DNA of 64,000 nt from NCBI RefSeq assembly GCF_009754915.1, contig NZ_WPIK01000010.1, forward strand, positions 109,007-173,006, written 5' to 3'. Shown here in pieces: positions 26,249 through 37,769 of this stretch. Both the position numbers and the translations under genes were made by a program. The DNA comes from Mucilaginibacter arboris. Lineage in GTDB: Bacteria > Bacteroidota > Bacteroidia > Sphingobacteriales > Sphingobacteriaceae. The notes under the pieces were generated by a model. The model made no database searches. It worked only from the letters and a program-made list of their open reading frames with translations, and was not told where the DNA came from. Within the stretch, counting starts at the first letter, position 1. Each line of letters begins with the position of its first letter.

Positions 26249-28237
26249 TTATTTGATCTGCAATTGCAGGACACTAATGGAATAAGGCTCAAAAACCCTG
26301 CTGAACATTTTGCTCAGGCCTTTGATCTTCCGATTAACGGGTATAATCTTTTTCGGCTCCTCTATCGTGTTGGTATCCTCCGGTTTACTGCTTTTTAATA
26401 CCGTCAGCGTTCCTTCTCCGGCTACTTTCCCGGCGCCTGCCAGGTCTATGGCAACAGTTTGCGCCTTGTCCGAAGCATTCACCACTTTCAGGTAAAGCAC
26501 ACCTGTTTGGGTATTTCTGGTAGCAACATAAAACAAAGAAGGGATAGGTTTAGGCATCCTTCCGGCTGTGCTGTCCTTTTTGTTCGGGCTGCGGGTTTGC
26601 GTGGGTATATTCTCACCGGTTACAGTAACTATTTTATCACCTAAATAAGTGCTGAACATCTTTTGCGCATAATAGGAGGGAGAACCATAACTGTTTAAGG
26701 CATTATAACCGATCAGGTCCGATTTCCATTGCATCCCGCCGGGGTTAACGTTTACAAACAGCGGCGCATAGCACGACATGATCACATGGTCTGAGTTGCG
26801 TTCCATGCCCGTCATCCAGGCGGCATCACCTAAAGCAGCGTTCATATTGGTAGTTGGAAAGCCTTCGCGCGTGGCCCATTCGCCTACAAATATTTTCGGG
26901 TCTTTGCGGTCGTAGTTATCGTAATGGCTGGCATCTTCTTCCATTTCCCATGCCGTGCGGTAATAATGCTCGTCGAACACATCCGGACGGCGGGTAGTAA
27001 CTTTAAACCGGGAACCCAGGCCGTCTTTACCACCTACTGTAGAGATCAGTTGCAATTGCGGGTACTTAGCCCGGATGGCATCGCAGAACTGGGTATAACG
27101 GGCTTCGTAACTGCCCGAGCGGTCAAAGCCATCTTCATTGCCAATCTCAATATAAGTCAGTTTAAAAGGGGCAGGATGGCCGTCTTTGGCACGTTCTGCT
27201 CCCCATTTGGTATTTACATCGCCTGTTACATATTCAATTTCTTCCAAAGCTTCATCCACAAAAGGTTTTAAAAACGGCCCTGCCTCCATGTGGTCGCCTT
27301 TTAAGGTATAACCAGCATAAACAGCCAGCAAAGGCTCCATTTTCAGGTCTTCGCACCACTCCAAAAACTCTAATAAGCCTAAGCCGTCGGAAGAGCGGTA
27401 ACCCCAGGGGCCCTGGTGGCCGGGCCGGTTTTCCAGTCCGCCTAAAGTGTTCTTCCAGGGGAAACGGGTAGCAAACAGATCGCCTTCCAGGTAATTGCCG
27501 CCGGGGAAACGCAGAAAAGCAGGTTTCATGCCGGCAAGCAAATCCATTATATCTGTCCGGTTGCCGTTTGCACGGTTATGGTATGTAGGCGGGAACAAGG
27601 AGACCAGGTTAAACCAGTAAGTGCCTTTTTTAGAAGTGGAAATAACCAGGCGGGCAGCAGCAGTGGGCTGGATACCGGCCTTGGTTTGCAAGGTTACCTC
27701 ATACTTTTTCCAACCGTGGCCGCTTAACGTAACCGGCGCAGCAGCATAAGTAGCCGGGCCGGTAGTGCTTTCGATGCTTACCGTTAAAGGCGCAGCATTT
27801 TCCGTGGCGGCCCTTGCGTAAAAAGAAGCTTTATAAGTAGTTTGCGGTTTTACGGGGATGCCCCAGTAGCCCTCGTTGGCAATACCGGTGCTGCCGCTAT
27901 CGTTCTCTACCTCAAGCCTTAAAGAAGTGGTAAGGGCAGGATTAAGCGGCGTGCTGTTATCCAGCTTAATGCTTCCTTTACCACCTGTTTTTTCTACCAC
28001 TGTCCAATGTTCCGGCTCTCTCGGGTTATCCTTAAAAACACGGTTTCTTACCAGTTCTGCATACAGGCCGCCATCGTAGGAGTAATTGATCTCTTCGGTC
28101 ATCAGCCCATATAGTTTCGGGCTTACGTTTGCAGTAGCTTTATTCAGGTTTACCGTTAATTTAGGGTTTTGTGCTTCTAAACCTTTAAACATAAAAAGGC
28201 AGCCGAATACAAGGGAGGGGAGCGTTAGTTTCTTCAT
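26249..28237 (-). CDS. GH51 alpha-L-arabinofuranosidase, secreted
   Basis: Glycoside hydrolase of 662 aa that releases L-arabinose from arabinan or arabinoxylan. The signal peptide is 'MKKLTLPSLVFGCLFMFKGLEA'. The start of the mature protein and 'LYGLMTEEINYSYDGGLYAELV' (key residues E, D, E; about 43-64) belong to the GH51 fold, interrupted by a CBM4-like sandwich (about 75-215). The catalytic acid is in 'YIEIGNEDGFD' and the nucleophile in 'KIFVGEWATREG', each Glu in the expected Asn-Glu and Glu-Trp context. A C-terminal beta domain follows. It appears to be monocistronic. Confidence 0.92.
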   Translation of the reverse strand: MKKLTLPSLVFGCLFMFKGLEAQNPKLTVNLNKATANVSPKLYGLMTEEINYSYDGGLYAELVRNRVFKDNPREPEHWTVVEKTGGKGSIKLDNSTPLNPALTTSLRLEVENDSGSTGIANEGYWGIPVKPQTTYKASFYARAATENAAPLTVSIESTTGPATYAAAPVTLSGHGWKKYEVTLQTKAGIQPTAAARLVISTSKKGTYWFNLVSLFPPTYHNRANGNRTDIMDLLAGMKPAFLRFPGGNYLEGDLFATRFPWKNTLGGLENRPGHQGPWGYRSSDGLGLLEFLEWCEDLKMEPLLAVYAGYTLKGDHMEAGPFLKPFVDEALEEIEYVTGDVNTKWGAERAKDGHPAPFKLTYIEIGNEDGFDRSGSYEARYTQFCDAIRAKYPQLQLISTVGGKDGLGSRFKVTTRRPDVFDEHYYRTAWEMEEDASHYDNYDRKDPKIFVGEWATREGFPTTNMNAALGDAAWMTGMERNSDHVIMSCYAPLFVNVNPGGMQWKSDLIGYNALNSYGSPSYYAQKMFSTYLGDKIVTVTGENIPTQTRSPNKKDSTAGRMPKPIPSLFYVATRNTQTGVLYLKVVNASDKAQTVAIDLAGAGKVAGEGTLTVLKSSKPEDTNTIEEPKKIIPVNRKIKGLSKMFSRVFEPYSISVLQLQIK

Positions 28238-28268
28238 GCGGGAAAGTAATTTCAGTTAGAATTGGCTA

Positions 28269-28287
28269 AATTGTCGTATTGACAATT
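28269..28287. promoter_or_regulatory. Inverted repeat upstream of the arabinofuranosidase
   Basis: AATTGTC-N5-GACAATT, perfect 7-bp arms, 32 bp upstream of the ATG. Either an operator for a sugar-responsive regulator or a 5'-leader hairpin. Confidence 0.4.
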
Positions 28288-28322
28288 ATAAGGTTTCTGT
28301 CAAGGTAAAACAAATTATAATG

Positions 28323-29080
28323 ACTTTTTGGTTCTTTTTGGTCAAGCAAAAAGAATGTATTGCAAGGAAGCCGGGGGTTTGCTTAAAAAATATATATTAA
28401 GCGGGTGAAAGCCCGATTGGATACAAATTATTAAGCTATAAAAGAAGCATTGCTTCATTTAGCAAACCTGCGGTTGCTGGCTTTATGTTCTTTTTGCTTG
28501 AACAAAAAGAACCAAAAATTCAAGAATGCCGGATCGCCTCCGGGCGGCATTCAGCCCCTCCCGCCCGGGTGTATACCTTGCAGTTCAACAACTTGATCAA
28601 TACCGAAGCGCCAGGTTGTCGCCCGTCAGGTGTAATTGCAATTCAATAACTTAGTCATATCGAAGCAGCCGGTCGTCACCCTGGCGCGGAAAGGCCTGAC
28701 AAAACGCCCGGAGGGATCGGGTTTGTCTTGACTTTTTGGTTCTTTTTGGTCAAGCAAAAAGAACGTATTGCAAGCAAGCCGCAGGTTTGCTTAAAAAATA
28801 TATATTAAGCGGGCCTTCGCCCTTTTCTTACGTTCTTTTGCCTTGATGCAAAAGAACCAAAAGATCAAGCATTTCGGATCGCCTCCGGGCGGCATTCAGC
28901 CCCTCGCTCCTGGGTGGCTACCTTGCAAGTTCAATAAGTTAGTCAATACCAAAGCGCCAGTTCGTCGCCCTGGCGCGGAAAGGCCTGACAACCCCATCCC
29001 TCTGGGCATTTGTTCTGGCCTTTCTGCACTTGAGCGGATACCCGGTAGAGTTTGTATATTAAGCTGTACTAATTTTGATT
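28323..29080 (-). repeat. Composite interspersed repeat array, left copy
   Basis: A mosaic of GC-rich and AT-rich blocks that is the reverse complement, block by block, of the arrays at 38160-38725 and 39690-40690. Recognisable blocks are the hairpin TTCTTTTTG-N6-CAAAAAGAA, GGATCGCCTCCGGGCGGCAT, 'GCGCGGAAAGGCCTGACA' and 'AAAATATATATTAAGCGGGC'. About two units are present and one carries an exact ATGCTTCTTTTA core (28439-28450, minus). Short open frames inside it are repeat-derived. Confidence 0.75.
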
Positions 29081-29147
29081 ATAAAACACTTGATAAAAAC
29101 AGTAGCAATGGCTTTTGAAGCCCCCACTACTGTTTCACAAATGGCGA

Positions 29148-29771
29148 TCATTGCACAATCCGCGACAGCACATCCGAATACGCCAACTGGTCTTTGCGGC
29201 CAATGGCACCAACGCGGGCATAAACACGGGTCCCGCTGGGCAGTCCGGTAAAGGTGTAGGAAACGGTAGTGGTAACCCAGGTAGTCCAGGTGGTGTTCTC
29301 GTCTGGCTGGGCCAGCGAATATTCGTGACTGTACATAATGGCCTGGGCAACACCTTTTACGGTCGATTTCAGTTCGCCGGTGTTTAAACCGTCGGCAAGT
29401 GTATAACCTGTTGGTGCAGCCATTGCCGGTACGCTGCTGCCGGTAGCGGCAAGGTCAAAACCGGTTCCGGCAAGTTTGGCCTGGTTGCCTAATGATAGCC
29501 CTTCCAGATTAATGGCCAGCATCCGCATGGCGCCAAGCAACGAATCCTTCTCCTGGTTTTTCATGGCGATAGCGGCACGGTCGCCGCTGGAAGCTGCAAC
29601 CAGGTTTTGAGAATAGCTGTTTTTAACCGTTGTAAAATCATGCAGGGTAGGAACAGTGGCCGGAAAGTCGGTGTTGTTTGTCAGGCTGGCAATAATTTTT
29701 CCGCCTTTCAAATCGAGGTTAGAATCGGTTAGTTTCGAGTAATCTTTAATCAGGGTAACATTCTTTTTCAT
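29148..29771 (-). CDS. Conserved hypothetical protein with fibronectin-like C-terminus
   Basis: Protein of 207 aa. The ATG at 29771 gives 'MKKNVTLIKDYSKLTDSNLD'; an upstream in-frame start would add 24 residues of low plausibility. There is no signal peptide or membrane helix. The C-terminal 60 residues ('VSYTFTGLPSGTRVYARVGA', then 'GRKDQLAYSDVLSRIVQ') resemble the end of a fibronectin type III domain. I do not recognise a function. It is wedged between a composite repeat array and a 21-bp tandem repeat. Confidence 0.65.
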   Translation of the reverse strand: MKKNVTLIKDYSKLTDSNLDLKGGKIIASLTNNTDFPATVPTLHDFTTVKNSYSQNLVAASSGDRAAIAMKNQEKDSLLGAMRMLAINLEGLSLGNQAKLAGTGFDLAATGSSVPAMAAPTGYTLADGLNTGELKSTVKGVAQAIMYSHEYSLAQPDENTTWTTWVTTTVSYTFTGLPSGTRVYARVGAIGRKDQLAYSDVLSRIVQ

Positions 29772-29998
29772 GTTATTTTTTTTATCGCCACAGAACCATT
29801 TCCGGGCTGCTGAAACGAAAATAGTGCTGCTTTTACAAAGCAAAAAACGTGTATTGCAGCATTTACCGGCTTTTACCCATCCTTTAAAAACATTACTGTT
29901 TTTTACCAGACTTTACCCGGAAACACCGTTTTTAGGTTTTCCTGTCTGTTTTTACCGTTTAGCCTTGTTTCCTGTAAAACCATGCGAAAATCCGTAGG

Positions 29999-30250
29999 GA
30001 AACAGGCTTTTTCCTTTAAGTAAAAGCCTGTTTCCTTAAAGTACTTTGGCATTTCCTTCAGGTGTTTTGACATTTCCTTTAAATACTTTGGCGTTTCCTT
30101 TAAGTATTCTGGCTTTTCCTACAGGTACTTTGGCATTTCCTTTAAGTATTCTGGCTTTTCCTTTAAGTACTTTATCATATCCTTAAAGGGTTCTGGCTTT
30201 TACCAGCAGGTTTCCGGCTATTCCTTTGGGTTTTTAGGCTTGTTTATTAA
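29999..30250. repeat. 21-bp tandem repeat, about 12 degenerate units
   Basis: Units of exactly 21 bp with consensus GTACTTTGGCATTTCCTTTAA; units 30041-30187 are best conserved and both ends are decayed. On the minus strand the period is seven codons reading L-K-E-x-P-x-Y, with stops in several units, so it is either a dead coding repeat or a non-coding array. It lies upstream of the hypothetical gene at 29148-29771. Confidence 0.85.
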
Positions 30251-30373
30251 ACCTTTGCTCACCAGTGCACCATAAAAGCATTTTTTCGTTGTGTCGGACA
30301 TCTATGCACTTCCTGCTTTGGCTTCCGCAACTGTTTCTATAAGTTTTGTATGCTAAAAAAAGCATGAAAACAA

Positions 30374-30406
30374 GAAATGCCCTTCGGCAGGGCAGAAGGG
30401 CATTGG
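30374..30406 (-). terminator. Hairpin terminator of the small minus-strand gene
   Basis: AATGCCCTTC pairs with GAAGGGCATT (10 bp) around a short loop; on the minus strand it is followed by TCTTGTTTTC. It is 26 bp downstream of the stop at 30432. Confidence 0.7.
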
Positions 30407-30431
30407 GTATAGGTAACAGGTTTACCCAAAA

Positions 30432-30635
30432 CTACATGTTCAGGTGGAAATACAGTTGCTCACGGGTTAAATGGTACTCTTCGCAAAGCTGGTAAATGTG
30501 CAGCCGCTCCACGCCATATTTGCTGCAATAACGCGATAGCTCCAGTCGGCAGGTGGTTTCGCATTGCTGGGTAAGTATATGTAAATGTTGCCAGGTAACA
30601 AACAATAAAGGTGATTTCTTTACAGCAGGTTGCAT
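30432..30635 (-). CDS. Small hypothetical protein, possible HTH
   Basis: Protein of 67 aa, divergent from the restriction-modification operon (200 bp between starts) and backed by its own terminator, which is the main reason to accept it. The C-terminal part 'IYQLCEEYHLTREQLYFHLN' could form helix-turn-helix; four Cys are present but not in a zinc-finger spacing. It may be a controller of the operon, but no family is recognised. Confidence 0.45.
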   Translation of the reverse strand: MQPAVKKSPLLFVTWQHLHILTQQCETTCRLELSRYCSKYGVERLHIYQLCEEYHLTREQLYFHLNM

Positions 30636-33058
<2,423 letters not shown>

Positions 33059-33063
33059 AACTT

Positions 33064-34608
33064 ATGGTAGATGAACTTGTAAAGCATTTAACGGATGTTG
33101 GTAATTTGCCATACCTTTTTGTCGGTTCCGGGTTTTCCAGACGTTACATCGGTATGGAAAATTGGCAAGACCTTTTAGAGAATGTTTGTAAACAAATTAA
33201 TTTACCACGACCTTTTCCATATTACTTAACAGAATCAAATAAAGATTACCCGCTTCTGGGTAGGCTTATAAGTGATGCATTTTACGAAAGTTTTTATGAA
33301 TTGGATTACAAAACTCAATATCCTTATATTTCTGACGAAATACTCAAATGGGGTAATAAGGATACTCCGTTAAAATATGTAATATCCAATTATATAGGTA
33401 CAAAATCACTTTTGCCAAAACATTTAATAGATGAAATTGAAGAGTTAAAAAAAATAAAAGTCGCAGGAGTAATTACAACAAATTGGGATTGTTTTTTAGA
33501 AGAGATTTTTATTGATTTTAAAACATATATAGGACAAGAAATGATGTTTGCAGAAACATTAAATTTTGGGGAAATATTTAAAATTCACGGGTGTAGTTCC
33601 AAACCTGATTCTTTAGTGTTGACTAGTAGAGATTATGTTGACTACAATAATCGTAATGCATATTTAACAGCAAAATTGCTTACCATTTTTGTTGAACATC
33701 CCATTGTATTTTTGGGTTATTCATTAAGTGATCCTAACATTCTAAATATCATAAATTCAGTATTTCAATGCATACAAAAAGAGAATTATGATAAATTTAA
33801 AGATCGATTAATATTTGTTGAATATGACGATAGCATTATAGATCCAACATTTATGGATGGAACTCTACCTATAGGTAATGGTATTTTTCTGCCTATAAAA
33901 CACATTAAAACAAAAGATTTTAGTGCCATTTATACTGCATTGCAAAAAATGGAACAGACAATACCAACAAAACTATTAGTCAGACTAAAGGATATGTTTT
34001 ATGAGTTTGTAGTAAGCAACAAACCTGGTGATAAAATGTACATTGATGTTAACAACATCGACTATAGCAAGCTTGATAACATACAAGCAGCTTTTGGATT
34101 TGGCGTTGCCGATATTGTACATGATTATGGTTATCGAAGTATATCACCAAAAGATATATTGACAGATATTCTTTCTGATAGCAACTTGTATGTTGCAGAC
34201 AAGTTACTTACTTCAACTTATTCTCAAATAATAGGGAATATAGAGTATTTTCCAATATATAAATACCTAAAAGCAACTGGTGTTACCTCGCTAAATGATT
34301 TAAAAACGCAATATCCATCTTTCTCTGACATTGTTTTAAGTAGGCTAAAAAAAATTAATTTCAACAAGTTAATGCCAGGGTCAGGATACGTAGCACACAA
34401 ACCAAAAGTAAATCTATATAACGATCTGGATGATTTAATCAAGAACGAAGACATTTCACATGTTTTAATATATCTGCATTTACTTGATCATTCTAAAATT
34501 AACCTTATCACACTGCAAAGCTTTTTAAACGATAATTTTGATAAGTACTATAACAAGACAGATTTTCGAAAAGCTATTTGTTTATATGATATTCTAAAAT
34601 ACAGTTAA
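33064..34608 (+). CDS. SIR2-family protein embedded in the type III R-M operon
   Basis: Protein of 514 aa with an N-terminal SIR2-like NAD-binding domain (about 10-270). Visible are the glycine loop 'YLFVGSGFSRRY' (about 17-28), 'ITTNWDCFLEE' with the conserved Asn (about 141), the His of 'FKIHGCSSKPDS' (about 175) and 'IVFLGYSLSDPN' (about 216-225). In defence SIR2 enzymes (ThsA, DSR1/2, SIR2-HerA, SPARSA) these positions support NAD+ hydrolysis that aborts infection. The C-terminal half (about 290-514) has no recognised domain and could sense phage or contact Res/Mod. It sits 5 bp after mod and 3 bp before res. It is visibly more AT-rich than its neighbours, suggesting separate acquisition. 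Confidence 0.88.
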   Translation: MVDELVKHLTDVGNLPYLFVGSGFSRRYIGMENWQDLLENVCKQINLPRPFPYYLTESNKDYPLLGRLISDAFYESFYELDYKTQYPYISDEILKWGNKDTPLKYVISNYIGTKSLLPKHLIDEIEELKKIKVAGVITTNWDCFLEEIFIDFKTYIGQEMMFAETLNFGEIFKIHGCSSKPDSLVLTSRDYVDYNNRNAYLTAKLLTIFVEHPIVFLGYSLSDPNILNIINSVFQCIQKENYDKFKDRLIFVEYDDSIIDPTFMDGTLPIGNGIFLPIKHIKTKDFSAIYTALQKMEQTIPTKLLVRLKDMFYEFVVSNKPGDKMYIDVNNIDYSKLDNIQAAFGFGVADIVHDYGYRSISPKDILTDILSDSNLYVADKLLTSTYSQIIGNIEYFPIYKYLKATGVTSLNDLKTQYPSFSDIVLSRLKKINFNKLMPGSGYVAHKPKVNLYNDLDDLIKNEDISHVLIYLHLLDHSKINLITLQSFLNDNFDKYYNKTDFRKAICLYDILKYS

Positions 34609-34611
34609 TAG

Positions 34612-37284
34612 ATGGCTCTGCATCCAAGTTTTCCAAAAGACCCTCACAAAATCCTTGATCCTAAACTGCGCTGGTTTCCCGCAGAAGAAACTCTGCGTGA
34701 GCAGCGTTACGATCATTTAATGCCGCCCTTAGTAGATAGTTTAAGAAAGAAAGTTAAAATATGGCGGGATGAAAACTATGCAGGCGCTACAGAAACTAGT
34801 ATCGCATTATTAAACTGGTGGTTTAAAACAGAACATTTAATTCCAGGCTTTGATGGAATGGTAAATTGTTTTGAATATTACTTTGCCCAGCGGGAAGGCA
34901 TAGAAACTATTATTTACTTGTATGATGTTGTAAAAGCGAAAGATAAATATGATTTGTTACGCTTTGATTCTCACGGTTCTGTTTCTGCTGGAATGTTTGA
35001 TGAAACCTGGCAGCGGTATGTTGTGAAGATGGCTACAGGTAGCGGCAAAACCAAGTTGTTAAGTTTGGCATTGGCTTGGTCTTATTTTCACAAATTGTAT
35101 GAACCTAACTCTACCTTAGCACGCAACTTTTTGGTTATTGCACCTAACATTATCGTGCTTGATCGTATCCGCAATGACTTTGATGGCTTAAAGATATTTT
35201 TTGAAGACCCGGTAATCCCCGATAATGGTTTTAATGGACAGAATTGGCAGGACGATTTCCAACTTTCTCTGCATATCCAAGACGAAATAAGAATTGTAAA
35301 TAAAACAGGAAACATCTTTTTAACAAACATACACCGTGTTTATGAAAGCAACGATCAGGATGCTTCTTTTATTGATGAAGATACAACATCTTACTTTTTA
35401 GGGGCAAAACCGGTAACCAAAACAAATGAATCGCAAGTTGACTTGGGTAAAATTGTAAGAGAAATTGATGAAATTGCAATCTTAAACGATGAAGCACATC
35501 ATGTGCACAATCCAAAGTTAGCCTGGTTTAAATCTATTCAGGATATACATAATCAACTGTTGCAAAAAGGTTCAAAGCTGTCCATTCAAATTGATGTAAC
35601 GGCTACTCCAAGGCATAACAATGGTTCTATCTTTGTACAAACCATTGCAGACTATCCGCTGGTAGAAGCTATAGCCCAAGATGTTGTTAAACATCCGGTT
35701 TTGCCAGATTTGGCAAGTCGTGCCAAATTAAGTGAAAAGCAAAGTTCACGTTTTTCAGAACGTTATGAAGATTACCTGCATTTAGGTTATTTGGAATGGA
35801 AAAAAGCTTACGACGAACACATCAAGCTTAACAAGAAAGCTATTTTATTCATCATGACTGATGACACTAAAAACTGTGATGAAGTAGCAGAATTTTTAGA
35901 AAACGCATATCCTGAATTAAAAGGAGCAGTATTAACTATTCACACCAATAAAAGCGGCGAAATAACAGAAACGGTAACCAGCAAAAACAGAGACGAGTTA
36001 GAACTTTTACGAAAACAGGCAAATGAAATAGATAGCATCGAAAGTCCTTACAAAGCAATTGTTTCTGTTTTGATGCTAAAAGAAGGATGGGACGTTAAAA
36101 ATGTAACTACTATTGTAGGGCTTCGCGCTTATAGTTCTAAAAGTAATATTTTGCCAGAACAAACTTTAGGTAGAGGATTACGCAGAATGTATCGCGGACA
36201 AGATGTAACAGAATATGTAAGCGTAATTGGAACAGATGCTTTTATGGATTTTGTTGAATCAATAAAAAGCGAAGGTGTTGAACTGGAACGTACCGGAATG
36301 GGTAACGGCACAAAACCAAAAGCACCGTTAGTTATTGAGGTAGATCAGGAAAATCCGCAAAAGGATATAGAAAAACTGGAAATCGAAATACCTATACTTA
36401 CGCCGAGAATTTTTAGAGAATACAAAAACCTATCAGCATTAAATCCTGATACATTTTCTTTTCAAACTTTGCTTTATAAAAACTATACGGAAGCAGAGCA
36501 AAGAGAAATTATATTTAGAGATATAGCAGAAGATTATATAACCCATACGACTCAATTAGAATCCCGTTTTTCTATTGATCCACAAAATGTAATAGGCTTT
36601 TTTACAAGGGCAATTATGCGGGAACTTCGTTTAATTAGCGGATATGATGTTCTTTATGAAAAAGTTAAGTATTTTATACAAAATCTTCTTTTTGGACAAT
36701 TAGTAATTGTTGATGATTTAAATACGGTTCGTAATCTTTCAGCAACAGCATCCACAAGAACTATTCTGGAAACCTTTTTTAAAGCAATTAACCAACTAAC
36801 TATTCTGGATAAAGGAGAAGCAGAAATTAATGGTTTTATTAAAGTTGGAAAGTGCCGTCCTTTTGTTACTAATGATCAAAGTTATATACTTCCTAAAAAA
36901 TCTGTTTTCAATAAGATAATTGGTGATAGCTATTTAGAATTGGAGTTTGCGGCTTACTTGGATAATTGTACCGATATAATATCTTTTGTAAAAAATTACT
37001 TTGGATTAGGCTTTAAAATAGATTACCAAAATGCTAACGGTGGAATTTCTAATTACTATCCAGACTTTATTGTAAAAGAAACTGAAAAACGAATTTGGAT
37101 TATAGAAACTAAAGGCAACGCCGATTTAGACGTGCCTTTAAAAATACAAAGGTTAAAACAATGGTGCGAGGATATAAATATAGTTCAAGACCGAGTTAAT
37201 TTTAATTGGTTATATGTTGAGGAAGAAAAGTATAGAGCTAAAAAGCTTTATTCGTTTAAGGAGCTGGTAGCGGGTTTTAAATGA
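34612..37284 (+). CDS. res: Type III restriction enzyme subunit (Res)
   Basis: ATP-dependent helicase-nuclease of 890 aa that cuts after two unmodified sites communicate. Walker A is 'KMATGSGKTKLL' (about 139-150), the Walker B box 'ILNDEAHHVHNP' (about 289-300), helicase motif VI 'LGRGLRRMY' (about 517-525), and the C-terminal PD-(D/E)xK nuclease 'YYPDFIVKE' then 'WIIETKGNAD' (about 815-842). All three activities look intact, so the system is probably functional. A 12-bp window repeat core occurs by sequence at 35360-35371 inside the gene. Confidence 0.93.
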   Translation: MALHPSFPKDPHKILDPKLRWFPAEETLREQRYDHLMPPLVDSLRKKVKIWRDENYAGATETSIALLNWWFKTEHLIPGFDGMVNCFEYYFAQREGIETIIYLYDVVKAKDKYDLLRFDSHGSVSAGMFDETWQRYVVKMATGSGKTKLLSLALAWSYFHKLYEPNSTLARNFLVIAPNIIVLDRIRNDFDGLKIFFEDPVIPDNGFNGQNWQDDFQLSLHIQDEIRIVNKTGNIFLTNIHRVYESNDQDASFIDEDTTSYFLGAKPVTKTNESQVDLGKIVREIDEIAILNDEAHHVHNPKLAWFKSIQDIHNQLLQKGSKLSIQIDVTATPRHNNGSIFVQTIADYPLVEAIAQDVVKHPVLPDLASRAKLSEKQSSRFSERYEDYLHLGYLEWKKAYDEHIKLNKKAILFIMTDDTKNCDEVAEFLENAYPELKGAVLTIHTNKSGEITETVTSKNRDELELLRKQANEIDSIESPYKAIVSVLMLKEGWDVKNVTTIVGLRAYSSKSNILPEQTLGRGLRRMYRGQDVTEYVSVIGTDAFMDFVESIKSEGVELERTGMGNGTKPKAPLVIEVDQENPQKDIEKLEIEIPILTPRIFREYKNLSALNPDTFSFQTLLYKNYTEAEQREIIFRDIAEDYITHTTQLESRFSIDPQNVIGFFTRAIMRELRLISGYDVLYEKVKYFIQNLLFGQLVIVDDLNTVRNLSATASTRTILETFFKAINQLTILDKGEAEINGFIKVGKCRPFVTNDQSYILPKKSVFNKIIGDSYLELEFAAYLDNCTDIISFVKNYFGLGFKIDYQNANGGISNYYPDFIVKETEKRIWIIETKGNADLDVPLKIQRLKQWCEDINIVQDRVNFNWLYVEEEKYRAKKLYSFKELVAGFK

Positions 37285-37304
37285 TACGATGATTTTCTAC
37301 TTGG

Positions 37305-37495
37305 TCGGGATTTGTAATCCCGTCCTTTGGGCTTAGGATCTGTGATCCTGTTTTACAAACAAAGATGCTTTTTACCGATCAGGATCTGGATATTTCAACC
37401 CATTTAGAAGTTAAGGTTTGTGTTTAATGGTGGATAATAAAAGGATTGGAAATCCTTGGTTCAGAGGACGGGATTGCAAATCCCGACCAGTAAGA
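37305..37495 (+). repeat. 191-bp hairpin-rich element, copy 1
   Basis: Bounded by CGGGATT-TGT-AATCCCG at the left and CGGGATT-GCA-AATCCCG at the right, with inner hairpins AGGATC-TGT-GATCCT and AAGGATT-GGA-AATCCTT: four short hairpins around a central 80-bp block. It starts 20 bp after res and has about eight differences from copy 2 (roughly 96% identity). Confidence 0.85.
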
Positions 37496-37555
37496 CAACT
37501 CAATTAAACAGGTGTTTAAATAAACCACAATATATTATTGTTATCCTTTAAACTT

Positions 37556-37634
37556 GTCTTTTAAAAGCTGAACTGGATAGGGCAACGGTTTTCTAAACCG
37601 TCTGTCTCAGGGTACAATTAATTATAGAAAGGCA
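37556..37634 (+). pseudogene. tRNA-Arg(TCT)-like degenerate sequence
   Basis: A perfect anticodon arm (stem ACGGT/ACCGT at 37585-37589 and 37597-37601; 7-nt loop TTTCTAA, anticodon TCT at 37592-37594), a D-arm with 'AACTGGATAG', and a possible 7-bp acceptor stem GTCTTTT/GAAAGGC (37556-37562 with 37627-37633, two wobble pairs). The T-arm is wrong: GTACAAT stands where TTCGAAT is expected and its stem does not pair. Read as a decayed tRNA gene. Confidence 0.55.
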
Positions 37635-37708
37635 GGTATGTCTTTTTTCGGTAGAGCAACTCATTCGTAATGAGTAGGGCGGAGATTCTATTTCCGTTGT
37701 AAGCTCCT
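37635..37708 (+). pseudogene. tRNA-Thr(CGT)-like degenerate sequence
   Basis: Directly abuts the Arg-like sequence. The anticodon arm is perfect (ACTCA/TGAGT, loop TTCGTAA, anticodon CGT at 37666-37668) and 'GGTAGAGCAAC' is the expected D-arm 3' half. A T-arm-like hairpin CGGAG-ATTCTAT-TTCCG follows with 4 extra nt before AAGCTCC, which looks like an acceptor 3' strand; the 5' strand pairs poorly. Decayed tRNA gene or phage-type tRNA remnant. Confidence 0.5.
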
Positions 37709-37769
37709 TTAATTTTGGTTTAAACTAAAAAGACGGTTAATTTAAAACATAAAAGTAATTTGTAATACC

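Larger units (their letters stand above)
29772..30431. other. 660-bp gap dominated by a tandem repeat
   Basis: Holds the 21-bp tandem array (29999-30250) and the terminator at 30374-30406. The remainder is AT-rich with no supported gene. Confidence 0.5.

Noticed and set aside
29999..30250. CRISPR-like array
   Set aside because: Units are contiguous 21-bp repeats with no unique spacers and no cas genes nearby.
37361..37375. GATGCTTTTTACC as a repeat copy
   Set aside because: It lacks the CTTC part of the core and belongs to the 191-bp element.
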